NCBI RefSeq assembly: GCF_002009175.1
Contig: NZ_CP018047.1
Location: forward strand, 2,480,001-2,544,000
Reading direction: 5' to 3'
DNA length: 64,000 bases
From: Streptomyces niveus
Lineage (GTDB): Bacteria; Actinomycetota; Actinomycetes; Streptomycetales; Streptomycetaceae
Shown: positions 50,570 to 59,461 of the stretch, piece by piece
Numbering within the stretch: the first letter of the stretch is position 1
How the letters are laid out: the number at the start of each line of letters is the position of its first letter
Program-made: the position numbers and the translations under genes
The notes under the pieces: generated by a model
Seen by the model: only the letters and a program-made list of their open reading frames with translations
Database searches by the model: none
What the model was told of the DNA's origin: nothing

Positions 50570-51588
50570 TGACCACCCCTGCCGTGGAGAAGAACCTGCT
50601 CGACCCGGGCTTCGAACTGACGCTGCGCCCGATGCGCTATCCGGACTTCTACGAGCGCTACCGGGACGCGATCAAGAACACCTGGACGGTGGAGGAGGTC
50701 GACCTCCACTCCGACGTCACCGACCTCGCCAAGCTCTCCCCCGGCGAGCAGCACATGATCGGCCGCCTGGTCGCGTTCTTCGCGACGGGCGACTCGATCG
50801 TCTCCAACAATCTGGTGCTGACGCTCTACAAGCACATCAACTCCCCCGAGGCGCGCCTCTACCTCTCGCGCCAGCTCTTCGAGGAGGCCGTGCACGTCCA
50901 GTTCTACTTGACGCTGCTCGACACCTACCTCCCGGACCCGGCGGACCGCGCGGCGGCGTTCGACGCGGTCGAGGAGATCCCGTCGATCCGCGAGAAGGCG
51001 CAGTTCTGCTTCAAGTGGATGGACTCGGTCGAGAAGATCGACCGCCTGGAGTCGGCGGCGGACCGGCGCCGCTTCCTACTGAACCTGATCTGCTTCGCGG
51101 CCTGTATCGAGGGCCTGTTCTTCTACGGAGCGTTCGCGTACGTCTACTGGTTCCGCTCGCGCGGCCTGCTGCACGGGCTGGCCACCGGCACCAACTGGGT
51201 GTTCCGCGACGAGACGATGCACATGAACTTCGCCTTCGAGGTCGTGGACACCGTCCGTAAGGAGGAGCCGGAACTCTTCGACGACGCGCTCCAGCAGCAG
51301 GTCACCGACATGCTGAAGGAGGCGGTGGAGGCGGAGCTCCAGTTCGGCCGCGACCTGTGCGGTGACGGTCTGCCGGGCATGAACACGGAGTCGATGCGCG
51401 AATACCTCCAGTGCGTCGCGGACCAGCGCCTCCAGCGCCTGGGCTTCGCGCCGGTGTACGGCTCGGAGAACCCGTTCTCGTTCATGGAGCTGCAAGGTGT
51501 CCAGGAACTGACGAACTTCTTCGAACGCCGCCCGTCGGCGTACCAGGTGGCGGTGGAGGGCACGGTCGGCTTCGACGACGACTTCTAA
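50569..51588 (+). CDS. nrdB: Class Ia ribonucleotide reductase, small subunit
   Basis: A 339-residue diiron R2 protein. Ligands are the Asp in ATGDSIVSNN, Glu and His in FEEAVHVQFY, and Glu and His in RDETMHMNF. The radical Tyr is four residues after the first His (HVQFY), as in class Ia enzymes. The C-terminus GTVGFDDDF is the acidic R1-docking tail. Translation is coupled to nrdA by TAATG. A 15 bp hairpin follows. Confidence 0.95.
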   Translation: MTTPAVEKNLLDPGFELTLRPMRYPDFYERYRDAIKNTWTVEEVDLHSDVTDLAKLSPGEQHMIGRLVAFFATGDSIVSNNLVLTLYKHINSPEARLYLSRQLFEEAVHVQFYLTLLDTYLPDPADRAAAFDAVEEIPSIREKAQFCFKWMDSVEKIDRLESAADRRRFLLNLICFAACIEGLFFYGAFAYVYWFRSRGLLHGLATGTNWVFRDETMHMNFAFEVVDTVRKEEPELFDDALQQQVTDMLKEAVEAELQFGRDLCGDGLPGMNTESMREYLQCVADQRLQRLGFAPVYGSENPFSFMELQGVQELTNFFERRPSAYQVAVEGTVGFDDDF

Positions 51589-51600
51589 AGAAGCGTGACC

Positions 51601-51636
51601 GCCCGAGCCCCGTGGAACGCACCACGGGGCTCGGGC
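51601..51636 (+). terminator. nrdAB terminator
   Basis: Perfect 15 bp arms GCCCGAGCCCCGTGG (51601-51615) and CCACGGGGCTCGGGC (51622-51636), 6-nt loop. Confidence 0.9.
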
Positions 51637-51827
51637 ACGATGACCCCACCGCCGCCGGGGCCTGGCGTCCCGAGCGGTACGCCTGCTGCTCCCGTACGCG
51701 TTCCACGACGCTGGGAACTCCGGCGCGGTGACTAGTACTGACGGCAGTTGTACGGGTCGCGGACCGTGACCGAGGCCGTACTCCCCGCGTTGGATGGTGA
51801 ACTACATTCGCACATCGGTACGTTGGG

Positions 51828-52679
51828 ATGAGGCGTATGCGAACCACCAGCCGTCAGAAGAAGCAGCAGTCCCCGGAGGACGACCGTCCGGGTATCTGGG
51901 TCGGCTACGGAAAACTGCTTAGACTCCACCGCGACAGAGCAGGTCTGACCCAACAGGAACTCGCCCAGGCACTCGGCTACTCCGTCGAGCTGGTGGCCAA
52001 GATCGAGCAGGGCCGCAGACCGGCGCAGGCGAAGTTCACAGTGGCGGCGGAGACGACGCTGAACGCGCACGGAACCCTGTCGGTGCTTCAGGACGACGTG
52101 GACCTGGCGAAACTCCCGGCGTTCTTCCAGGATTTCGCGCTGATCGAGACGGAGGCGGTCAGCAGGTACGACTTCGAACCGCTCCTGATCCCCGGACTAC
52201 TTCAGACCGAGGAGTACGCACGGGCACTGTTCACAGCCCACTGCCCTCCGCTGAGCGACGAAATCATCGAGCAGCACGTCGAAGCCAGGCTCGGCCGACA
52301 GAAGTTGCTGACACGGACGCCCCTGGTGGAGTCGTGCTTCATCATCGGCGAGGCGGCCCTGACAACCATGGTGGGTAGCGAAGAGGTGATGAGGGGCCAG
52401 CTCCAATATCTCCTGGAGCAGGGCTCGATGCGCAACGTCGAGATTCAGGTCATGCCCTCGGTGGGCGGCTTCCACCCCGGACACAACGGTTCCATGGTGA
52501 TTCTGGAGACGCTGGAGCACCGCCGGGTCGGCTACATCGAGTCTCAGGACGTGGGTCTGGTGATCACCAGCCCGACAAAGGTCAGCACCTTCGGACTGCG
52601 CTATGGCAAGCTGCGCACGCAGGCCCTCAACGCGGAGGAGTCTGCCCGTCTCATCGAGCGCGTGGCAGGAGAAGCATGA
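51828..52679 (+). CDS. XRE-family regulator, WhiJ-like (DUF5753)
   Basis: A 283-residue protein: helix-turn-helix at residues 25-80 (LLRLHRDRAGLTQQELAQAL, GYSVELVAKIEQGRR), then the DUF5753 domain (FEPLLIPGLLQTEEYARALF, GRQKLLTR, VEIQVMPSVGGFHPGHNGSM). These are WhiJ/AbaA-type regulators of which Streptomyces have dozens, each with a DUF397 partner. The ATG at 51828 and one at 51837 are both possible; neither has a strong ribosome site. The stop overlaps the DUF397 start. Confidence 0.92.
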   Translation: MRRMRTTSRQKKQQSPEDDRPGIWVGYGKLLRLHRDRAGLTQQELAQALGYSVELVAKIEQGRRPAQAKFTVAAETTLNAHGTLSVLQDDVDLAKLPAFFQDFALIETEAVSRYDFEPLLIPGLLQTEEYARALFTAHCPPLSDEIIEQHVEARLGRQKLLTRTPLVESCFIIGEAALTTMVGSEEVMRGQLQYLLEQGSMRNVEIQVMPSVGGFHPGHNGSMVILETLEHRRVGYIESQDVGLVITSPTKVSTFGLRYGKLRTQALNAEESARLIERVAGEA

Positions 52680-52897
52680 GTACCGAGCAAGTTGCGACCG
52701 GGTCCGCACAGCTCACATGGTTCAAGAGCAGCTACAGCGGCTCGGGCGGCGGCAACTGCGTCGAGATCGCCCTCGCCCCCACCACGGTCCACATCCGCGA
52801 CTCCAAGACGGCTCCCGGCCCCGTACTGCACGTCTCCAACGGGCCCTGGCGCACGTTCCTCTCGTTCGCCGAGACCGAGGCACACGTCGCGGACTGA
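52676..52897 (+). CDS. DUF397 protein paired with the XRE regulator
   Basis: A 73-residue protein with the DUF397 hallmarks WFKSSYSGSGGGNCVEIAL, VHIRDSKTAPGPVL and WRTFLSFAE. In S. coelicolor such partners modulate the cognate WhiJ-like repressor. The ATG overlaps the XRE stop by 4 bp. The codons after the stop (to about 53000) read like a weak echo of a second similar unit, without a start. Confidence 0.93.
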   Translation: MSTEQVATGSAQLTWFKSSYSGSGGGNCVEIALAPTTVHIRDSKTAPGPVLHVSNGPWRTFLSFAETEAHVAD

Positions 52898-53029
52898 CCC
52901 TGCCGTGGCCGTACTTCTGGGAGACAAGCACCGGTTCGCCGTGCTGAGCACCGCCGAATGGCTGCGCTCCGGCCACGGCTCCCCGCCGCCCTTCTCCCGC
53001 CCGACGGAGCCCCGCATAGGCTGCCCACC

Positions 53030-53482
53030 ATGGGCGACATGAGGGTTCAGGCACGTACGCGGCTGGTCGTCGCGGCAGTCGCCGTCGGGGTTGTCGGGGC
53101 CGGGCTCGGGATTCGGGTCGTGGCGGGCGGGGACGTCGCCAAGTACGGCGGGGTCGGGCTGTATGCCGTCCTCGTGTACGTCCTTGCCGTCCTCGCCGCT
53201 CCCCGCGTGCGGCCCGTCGTCGCGGGTGTCGGCGCGTTCGCGTTCAGTTGTGCCGTCGAGTTGCTTCAGCTCAGCGGGGTGACCGAAGGGCCGGCCGAGC
53301 GGAGCGTGATCGTGCGGCTCGTGCTCGGCTCGACCTTCAATGCGCCTGACCTGCTGTGGTACGCGATCGGTGCAGCGGTGGCCGCGGCGGCGCATACGTG
53401 GGTGAGCGGCCGGCGGACGGCTCGGGAGCGCCGTCCAGGTGCTCCGCGCGCCGCAGTTGGCGGTCGATGGCGCGGTCCCTGA
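53030..53482 (+). CDS. DUF2809 membrane protein
   Basis: A 150-residue protein with four hydrophobic segments (RLVVAAVAVGVVGAGLGIRV, LYAVLVYVLAVLAAP, GVGAFAFSCAVELLQ, NAPDLLWYAIGAAVAAAAHT). The ELLQL and GSTFNAPDLLWYAIG elements are typical of DUF2809. The C-terminal 30 residues are basic and overlap a convergent gene by 146 bp, which is unusual; one of the two annotations may be too long. Confidence 0.82.
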   Translation: MGDMRVQARTRLVVAAVAVGVVGAGLGIRVVAGGDVAKYGGVGLYAVLVYVLAVLAAPRVRPVVAGVGAFAFSCAVELLQLSGVTEGPAERSVIVRLVLGSTFNAPDLLWYAIGAAVAAAAHTWVSGRRTARERRPGAPRAAVGGRWRGP

Positions 53483-53558
53483 TGTACCCGATGAGACCGG
53501 GAAGGGCGAGAAGACCGAAAAGGGCAAGTACGACGAGGTAACCACCGATTGCGTTCAT
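53337..53558 (-). CDS. Small single-helix membrane protein, convergent overlap with DUF2809
   Basis: A 73-residue protein beginning MNAIGGYLVVLALFGLLALP with one membrane helix and a basic, Pro-rich cytoplasmic tail. The N-terminal design resembles short PLDN-like or DUF-type actinobacterial membrane peptides, but I cannot name it. ATG 53558 has GGAGG at a too-short distance; ATG 53609 would give 90 residues. The strong overlap with the opposite gene lowers confidence. Confidence 0.5.
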   Translation of the reverse strand: MNAIGGYLVVLALFGLLALPGLIGYIRDRAIDRQLRRAEHLDGAPEPSAGRSPTYAPPRPPLHRSRTTAGQAH

Positions 53559-53639
53559 GCCTCCACTGTCGTCGTTCCACGACAGAAACAGCAGTGGCAG
53601 GACTGTCATGAACCATCGAATTACTGCCACACTGCTTCC

Positions 53640-54602
53640 ATGCTGAGAAACGTGGCGGTCGTCCTGCTCGACGGAGTGCACCCCTTCGAGCTCGGTGTGC
53701 TCTGCGAGGTGTTCGGTCTCGACCGCAGCGCGCAGGGGCTGCCGGTCTACGACTTCGCGGTCGTCTCCGCCGAGGGTCCCGTCCTTCGTACGCACGCGGG
53801 GTTCACCATCTCCGCGCTCCAGGGTCTCGACCGGCTGAAGGAGGCCGATCTGATCTGCGTACCGGCCGGGGACACCTACGTCGTCCGGGACTACCCGCCC
53901 GAGCTGCTGGACGCGCTGCGCCGGGCCGTAAACCGGGGCGCGCGGGTGCTCAGTGTCTGCGCGGGCGTGTTCACCCTCGGCGCCGCCGGGCTGCTCGACG
54001 GGCGCCGCTGCGCCACCCACTGGATGCACTCCGCCGAGCTGGCGGAGGCGTATCCGCTGGCCGACGTGCAGCCCGACGTGCTGTACGTCGACGACGGACC
54101 GGTCGTCACCTCCGCCGGTACGGCCGCCGGCATCGACGCCTGCCTCCATGTCGTACGCCAGGAGCACGGCCCCGAGGTCGCCAACGCGATCGCCCGCCGC
54201 ATGGTGGTGCCGCCGCACCGCGACGGCGGGCAGGCGCAGTTCATCGAGCGTCCGCTGCCCACCGCGTGCGACACGGTGGGCGGGGTCCTCGCGTGGATGG
54301 AGCGGCATCTGGACAGCGAGATGACCGTCGAACAGCTCGCGGAGCGCGCCCATATGTCGCCCCGCACCTTCGCGCGCCGTTTCCAGCAGGAGACGGGGAC
54401 CACCCCGTACCGCTGGCTGCTGCGCCAACGCGTGCTGCTGGCACAGGAGTTGCTGGAGGGGACGGACGAGACGGTGGACGCGATCGCCGGCCGGTCGGGC
54501 TTCGGCAACGCGGCGGGGCTGCGGCACCATTTCCTGCGCACGCTCGGGACGACCCCGAACGTCTACCGGCGCACGTTCAGGGGCCCCACGCGCGTGGCGT
54601 GA
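53640..54602 (+). CDS. GlxA-family AraC-type regulator with DJ-1/PfpI domain
   Basis: A 320-residue protein. Residues 1-180 are a class I glutamine-amidotransferase-like DJ-1/PfpI domain (VAVVLLDGVHPFELGVLCEV, LSVCAGVFTLGAAGLLDGRR with the nucleophile-elbow Cys). Residues 215-315 are the AraC double helix-turn-helix (MTVEQLAERAHMSPRTFARR, VDAIAGRSGFGNAAGLRHHF). It likely senses a small nitrogenous metabolite. The target is unknown. Confidence 0.92.
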   Translation: MLRNVAVVLLDGVHPFELGVLCEVFGLDRSAQGLPVYDFAVVSAEGPVLRTHAGFTISALQGLDRLKEADLICVPAGDTYVVRDYPPELLDALRRAVNRGARVLSVCAGVFTLGAAGLLDGRRCATHWMHSAELAEAYPLADVQPDVLYVDDGPVVTSAGTAAGIDACLHVVRQEHGPEVANAIARRMVVPPHRDGGQAQFIERPLPTACDTVGGVLAWMERHLDSEMTVEQLAERAHMSPRTFARRFQQETGTTPYRWLLRQRVLLAQELLEGTDETVDAIAGRSGFGNAAGLRHHFLRTLGTTPNVYRRTFRGPTRVA

Positions 54603-54627
54603 GGCCCCCGGACGGAAGATCGGCCGA

Positions 54628-55365
54628 TCAGATCCCGCAGGTCGGCGCGGACCAGAAGCGGCCCGAGCGGTGGTCGACGTGCGCGTGGTCGTCGTGACCG
54701 GGGTACCCCGGGCCGAGGATCCCGTTGAAGCCGTGGTTGCGCGCGTTCTGGGCCAGGGCGCACAGCGTGTGCGGTCCGGACCCGATGTCGGCGGCGTCTC
54801 CGTACAGATGACGGCTGCTGCTGGCTCCGCCGACCGCGTTGTTGCACGCGACTGAGCGGAATCCGCTGGTGACGCGGAGCGGCTGGTCACCCATCGCGTG
54901 CCGCATCGCCTCCAGCTTCCACATGGTGCGCAGGGCGTTGGACTTGGCCGTTGCCGCGCTCACCGCGCCGCCCGACCAGTCGGAGTTGCAGTTGTTGAGT
55001 TCGGCGTAGGTGAAGTGGATCGGCGTGCAGTCGTCGTCCTGCAGCTCGTAGATCTTGTTGAAGGTGGCGGGGCCGGCGACCCCGTCGGCGGCGAGTCCGT
55101 ACGCGGACTGGAAGCGCTTGACCGCGGCGGCCGTGGCCGGTCCGTACGCGCCGTCGATACCGAGCACGGCACCGTTGCCCGCGTGGCCTGCCACGCGGAT
55201 CTGGAGCTGGGTCACGGCGGCGCCGCTGGACCCCTGGGAGAGGGTGCCGGACCACGTGTAGCAGCCGTCGGCCTGAGCAGGGCCGGCGGTGACCACCGCA
55301 CCCGCCCATGCGAACGACAGGGTCATGACAAGGCTGAGCAGAAGTCTTGAGGTACGTCGGAGCAT
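54628..55365 (-). CDS. Secreted zinc D-Ala-D-Ala carboxypeptidase (peptidase M15A)
   Basis: A 245-residue secreted enzyme. Signal peptide residues 1-32 (LLLSLVMTLSFAWAGAVVTA, AQA), a peptidoglycan-binding domain (LQIRVAGHAGNGAVLGIDGA, YGPATAAAVKRFQSAYG) and the M15A catalytic domain with SSRHLYGDAADIG and PGHDDHAHVDHRSG supplying His/Asp zinc ligands. The domain layout and the six Cys residues match the Streptomyces albus G enzyme. It trims peptidoglycan peptides outside the cell. Confidence 0.95.
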   Translation of the reverse strand: MLRRTSRLLLSLVMTLSFAWAGAVVTAGPAQADGCYTWSGTLSQGSSGAAVTQLQIRVAGHAGNGAVLGIDGAYGPATAAAVKRFQSAYGLAADGVAGPATFNKIYELQDDDCTPIHFTYAELNNCNSDWSGGAVSAATAKSNALRTMWKLEAMRHAMGDQPLRVTSGFRSVACNNAVGGASSSRHLYGDAADIGSGPHTLCALAQNARNHGFNGILGPGYPGHDDHAHVDHRSGRFWSAPTCGI

Positions 55366-55506
55366 CGGGTCTCCAGATTCGAGGCGAGATGTACGGCAGA
55401 GAGTGGCGCAAGGGTCGACGCGCGTCAACCCGTCCCTGAACAGGGCCACTTGTCCAACCAATGGCGACGGGGCCACGCTCCACCTCCTGTCCGGCGCGAC
55501 GACGTC

Positions 55507-55536
55507 GGCCCCGTTCCGGATGTCCGGAACGGGGCC
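55507..55536 (-). terminator. Terminator downstream of peptide deformylase
   Basis: Perfect 14 bp arms GGCCCCGTTCCGGA and TCCGGAACGGGGCC with a 2-nt spacer, about 105 nt after the def stop on the minus strand. Confidence 0.75.
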
Positions 55537-55641
55537 GCTCAGTCGTCAGGTGCGGAAGGTCGGCCGACATCGGCCGACATCGGTCAGCGACACCGGGCCC
55601 GGGTGCCGGGCTCCAGACGCCGGGTCCCGACGATCGGACGA

Positions 55642-56337
55642 TCAGGCGTTCGGCACGGTCTCGTAGCGCGGCGTGCCCTCTTCCATCTGCCGCAGCGCGT
55701 CCTTGCGGTCGCGCTTCGAGAGCCGGTCGATGTACAGGTATCCGTACAGATGGTCCGTCTCGTGCTGAAGGCAGCGCGCGAAGTAGCCCGTGCCGCGCAC
55801 CTTGATCGGCTTGCCGTTGACGTCCTGGCCCCGGACCACCGCGTAGTCGGGCCGCGCCAGCTCCGCGTACGCCGTCGGGACGGACAGGCAGCCCTCGTTG
55901 CCGTCCTCCAGATTGCGTGCCTCGGGCGGGAGTTCGTCCAGCACCGGGTTGCAGACGACACCGACGTGCCGCACCCCGTCGTCGTCCGGGCAGTCGTAGA
56001 CGAAGACCTTCAGGTCCACGCCGATCTGGTTGGCGGCCAGGCCCACGCCCTCCGCCGTCCGCTGGCTGGCGAACATGTCGTCGACGAGTCCGGCGAGCTT
56101 GCCGTCGAACTCGGTGACGTCCTTGCACTCCTTGTGCAGGACCGGATTGCCGACAACGGTGATGGGGCGCGATGTGCCGCGCTCGCGGTACGCCAGCTCA
56201 CGCGCCTCCGCGTCCTGCGTGTCGACGACGAACCCCTCGTCGTCCACGATGCCCTCGCCACCCGCGACGAACCCGTCCCCCCGCTCCGCCTGGGAGGCCC
56301 CGCCCTCGGTCTTCTGGTCCGTCTCCTGCTGCGCCAT
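55642..56337 (-). CDS. def: Peptide deformylase with an acidic N-terminal extension
   Basis: A 231-residue metallo-deformylase. Motif 1 [10 protein letters not shown], motif 2 EGCLSVP and motif 3 [11 protein letters not shown] with the metal ligands Cys and two His are intact. It removes formyl groups from new proteins. The first 55 residues (rich in Glu, Gly, Asp and Gln) precede the normal start [12 protein letters not shown] and are absent from most deformylases. Streptomyces have several paralogues, so this may not be the housekeeping copy. Confidence 0.94.
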   Translation of the reverse strand: MAQQETDQKTEGGASQAERGDGFVAGGEGIVDDEGFVVDTQDAEARELAYRERGTSRPITVVGNPVLHKECKDVTEFDGKLAGLVDDMFASQRTAEGVGLAANQIGVDLKVFVYDCPDDDGVRHVGVVCNPVLDELPPEARNLEDGNEGCLSVPTAYAELARPDYAVVRGQDVNGKPIKVRGTGYFARCLQHETDHLYGYLYIDRLSKRDRKDALRQMEEGTPRYETVPNA

Positions 56338-56490
56338 GTCCGCAGTACGCCTTCCTCGGTACCCGCTGCTGCCTGTACACCGCTGCCTGCGCGATGTGCC
56401 CGTACAGCCTACGGCCCGCGGTCGCGCCGTCCGGCGCGATGCCCGAGAACCGCCCCCGCGATCCCGTCCCACCCCGTCCCGTCCCGGAAA

Positions 56491-57567
56491 TCAGCAGACC
56501 TCTTCGAGGTCCCGCCACTCACGCGTGTCCGGGCTGTCGGCCACCCAGCCGTCGAGCAGCCCCTTGACCAGTCCGGGCGGCGCGGCTATCCCGCACTCGC
56601 GCTCGGGGACCCAGAGCTCGCCCTCCGTACGGTGCCCGAGCGGCCCCGGATGTCCCGGCTCGCTGTGGTCGTGCGGATCGAGATGTTCGCCGTCGCCCTC
56701 GGCGCTCGGCATCCGGCTCTCCGAGCAGGCCCGGCAGAGCAGTCGTACGGAGGACGACCAGTCCTCGGCGGCGAAGCCCGCGTCGGCGGCCAGCCGCTCC
56801 AGGGCGTCCCGGTCGGATTCGGTCGCCGCCTCCAGCAGGACCACCCAGGTCGGCACGGGCGACGGGGCCCACAGCTCGATCTCGTCGAAGACCGGGAAGG
56901 CCCGCGCGGCGCCGCTCGACCCCGCGGCGGTCGTGCGCTCGCCGTTCGGCACACCGTCGTGCAGGACAACCTCGCCCCAGCGGCGGCCCGACGACGGCAG
57001 CGGGATGGACAGGATCTCGATGCGGGCCGGGTCGAGCCTGCGGCCCCAGACGACCTCGGCCTCGCCCTCGGGCGAGAGCCGGACGGCCGCGCTGCCCAGC
57101 TCCATACCGACGGGCTCCCCGGTCGCCGCGGCCGTGTACTGATTGCCGGGCACCTTGAGGCCGTACGCCTGCCAGGCCCGCCGGGCCAGCGGCCAGTCCT
57201 GGAGCGCGGTGGCCGCGATCCCGACGTTCCACCAATCGGGTGCCCCGGCCTCCTTGTCGAGCAGCGCGACGGCTCGCAGCCCGGCGGCCCGCGCCTGCTC
57301 CCAGTCGTGCCGGAACTTGTGCAGCAGAGCCAGGTTGAACCAGGACTCGGAGAGCCAGGGCTCCAGATCCGCCGCGCGCGTGAGCAGCGCACCCGCGTCC
57401 TCGTACCGTCCGTCGCCGATCAGCGTGAACGCGCGGTCGGTGGCCTGCCGCCACGAGGCGGAGGGCCGATGCCGTACCTTCCCGAAGATCTTCACGATTC
57501 CCGCCTGCCGGTCGCTCGGGTCTGTGCCCCCGTACACCCTCTTGGACTCCTCTTCGCATCCAACCAT
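56491..57567 (-). CDS. TPR-containing conserved actinobacterial protein
   Basis: A protein of up to 358 residues. Residues 40-150 contain helical TPR-like repeats (ASWRQATDRAFTLIGDGRYE, SESWFNLALLHKFRHDWEQA, GIAATALQDWPLARRAWQAY). The C-terminal 200 residues are mixed alpha/beta with conserved WGRRLDPARIEILSIPLPSS, then a His/Gly-rich insertion and a Cys pair (LLCRACSES). It has no export signal and the function is unknown. GTG at 57495 (KIFGKV start) is an alternative N-terminus. Confidence 0.78.
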   Translation of the reverse strand: MVGCEEESKRVYGGTDPSDRQAGIVKIFGKVRHRPSASWRQATDRAFTLIGDGRYEDAGALLTRAADLEPWLSESWFNLALLHKFRHDWEQARAAGLRAVALLDKEAGAPDWWNVGIAATALQDWPLARRAWQAYGLKVPGNQYTAAATGEPVGMELGSAAVRLSPEGEAEVVWGRRLDPARIEILSIPLPSSGRRWGEVVLHDGVPNGERTTAAGSSGAARAFPVFDEIELWAPSPVPTWVVLLEAATESDRDALERLAADAGFAAEDWSSSVRLLCRACSESRMPSAEGDGEHLDPHDHSEPGHPGPLGHRTEGELWVPERECGIAAPPGLVKGLLDGWVADSPDTREWRDLEEVC

Positions 57568-57599
57568 GCCCGGTCGGACGCTCGCTCCTTACCCATGGG

Positions 57600-58886
57600 T
57601 TACCCAGCCCGACCAGGGGTCAGACCACCGCGTGACAGGACACGCGCCAGGGATTCCACGACCTCCGGCTGGTAGTCGTGGCCGGTGCCCAGGCGTAGTC
57701 GCTCCAGTGCGCTGAGCGGTCCTGTCGCCCCTCCGCCGCCGCCCGCGCCCGCCGTGGCGAGATCGTCGTACGCGTTGACGGTGCGGACGATCCGGGCCGG
57801 CAGTGGCTGCTCGCGGTACGGATCGGCCTGCCGCTCCACGACGACGGCGACCGCCGAAGGGACCCCGGTCCAGCGTACGACGGCCCCGCCGAGCAGCGCG
57901 ATCCGCCGCTGCTCGGTGACCGGCAGCAGGGCGGTCGCGCCGTCGGGCACGGGGTCGACGAGCGAGAGCTGGCCGATGTCGTGCATCAGCGCCGCGTGTT
58001 CGAGGACGGTCAGCTCCGTCCCGGAGAGCCCCAGCTCACGGCCGACCGCGCAGCTCAGCTCAGCGACCCTGCGGGCGTGGCCGTGACGGGTGTATCCGGC
58101 GATCTCGGTGGCGCGGGCGAGCGAGGCGATGGTCTGCCGGTAGGTCGTACGGACCGCCGCGTACCGCCGGAACGACAGCTGGGTCAGCAGCAGCGGCACG
58201 CAGAAGACGGGCAGCGCCCACAGCCCCGCGACGGCGACGCCCAGCGCCATCACCGCGCCGGTCGCGCAGACGGCCGAGCCGATGCCGATCAGTGCGCGCA
58301 GTTCGTCGCGCAGGAGCGGACCGTACGGATGGCGGGTACGGGCGCGCAGCGTCAGCGCGGCGATGACCGCGTCGCACAGGGCGGTGAGGATCAGTAGGAG
58401 GAGGAGCAGAAGTGCGTAGTACGGGCCTTCGCCGACGCGCCTGCCCAACTCGCCCGAGGCAACGAGCGGCTGGAAGCAGACGGCGGCGAAGCCGACGGTG
58501 AGCACGCGGCGGGCCACGTGGTCGAGCGCCGGAGCGCGCCCGAGGGCGACATGCGGTACGGCTCCGAGGAGAACGGCCGCGACGACGACGGCGACGGTCT
58601 GGAGCACACCGTGCTCGACCGGCCGCCCCGCGCTCTGCCCGAGCAGGGCGTACGCGAGGGCTCCGGCGGCCGCGAGGGGCGCGGGCTCGCGCTCGTCGGG
58701 CAGCGCGCCCCGGCGGACGAGCTCGCCGAGGGTGATGAGCACACCGAAGGCGAGCGCGTTCCGTGGCTCGACGACCCCGTGCCACAGCGTCCACCCGAGC
58801 CCGGCCCCCGCGAGCCCGAGCGCGGCACCGCGCACGGCGACGACGGTGAGGGAGAGCCGGGGCGCCGGAGCGTGCGGGGCACTCAC
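57600..58886 (-). CDS. Membrane protein with degenerate HD (HD-GYP-like) domain
   Basis: A roughly 428-residue protein. The first 230 residues hold about eight hydrophobic helices (AVVVAAVLLGAVPHVALG, YYALLLLLLLILTALCDAVI). The cytoplasmic part has an HD phosphohydrolase domain with HGHARRVAELSCAVGRELGL and LMHDIGQLSLVD, but the HHE-x-DGxGYP block of true HD-GYP enzymes is missing (VERQADPYREQPLPARIVRT in its place). It is thus probably inactive against cyclic di-GMP or of different specificity. A complete HD-GYP paralogue lies upstream on the same strand. The GTG start is uncertain (58886 or 58892). Confidence 0.82.
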   Translation of the reverse strand: MSAPHAPAPRLSLTVVAVRGAALGLAGAGLGWTLWHGVVEPRNALAFGVLITLGELVRRGALPDEREPAPLAAAGALAYALLGQSAGRPVEHGVLQTVAVVVAAVLLGAVPHVALGRAPALDHVARRVLTVGFAAVCFQPLVASGELGRRVGEGPYYALLLLLLLILTALCDAVIAALTLRARTRHPYGPLLRDELRALIGIGSAVCATGAVMALGVAVAGLWALPVFCVPLLLTQLSFRRYAAVRTTYRQTIASLARATEIAGYTRHGHARRVAELSCAVGRELGLSGTELTVLEHAALMHDIGQLSLVDPVPDGATALLPVTEQRRIALLGGAVVRWTGVPSAVAVVVERQADPYREQPLPARIVRTVNAYDDLATAGAGGGGGATGPLSALERLRLGTGHDYQPEVVESLARVLSRGGLTPGRAG

Positions 58887-59461
58887 GGGCACCCGCCATG
58901 GGCGCCGGGGGCGCGGGTATGGGAAGGGGCGGCCACGGCCACCGGCCGCCGGGCCCACACGGCGGGACGCCGCAGACGCCGGGGCCGTACGTCCAGGCGG
59001 AAGCACCGGTACGGGCAGGTGCCGCCGGCCGGCGGACCCGCGCGCCGCCTGAGAACCTGCGACCCCCGTGCCGGGGCCCACCGCGCGCTCACGCGCGCCC
59101 GCCGGCGCAACCACAGGCGCGGGTGCCCTAAGCACCGGTACGGGCAGGGGCCGCCGGGGCCGTCGCCCGGCAACCCGGCCGGGCGGGCGCTCACTGGCGC
59201 CCGCCGGGGGCGCCGCGGGCGCGGGTACGGAAAGTGGCGGCCGGGTCCACCGGCCGACGGGCCCACGCGCCGTACAAGGACCACCGGGCGCCGCGCCGGA
59301 GGCCGCCGGGGCCGTCGCCCGGCAACCGGGCCGGGCGGGCGCTCACTGGCGCCCGTCCGGGACACCGCACGGGCAGGGGCCACACGCCCCGTCGTGAGCG
59401 CGGCTGCGGGAGAGTGCGGTCAAGGCCGCCCCCGGTCTCCCGCCGCCGGCCCGCGTGGCGA
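58887..59461. repeat. 575 bp spacer made of imperfect direct repeats
   Basis: A 55 bp unit at 59149-59203 (starting GGCCGCCGGGGCCGTCGCCC) returns nearly unchanged at 59301-59355. GCACCGGTACGGGCAGG occurs at 59003-59019 and 59132-59148. Sequence around 58911-58960 is echoed at about 59220-59270. All frames stay open because of extreme GC content, but composition is not that of a protein. No gene is supported here. Confidence 0.75.

Noticed and set aside
58887..59461. A protein gene in the repeat-rich spacer
   Set aside because: All frames are open only through lack of A/T; the repeats are not a multiple of codons and no start with a ribosome site is seen.
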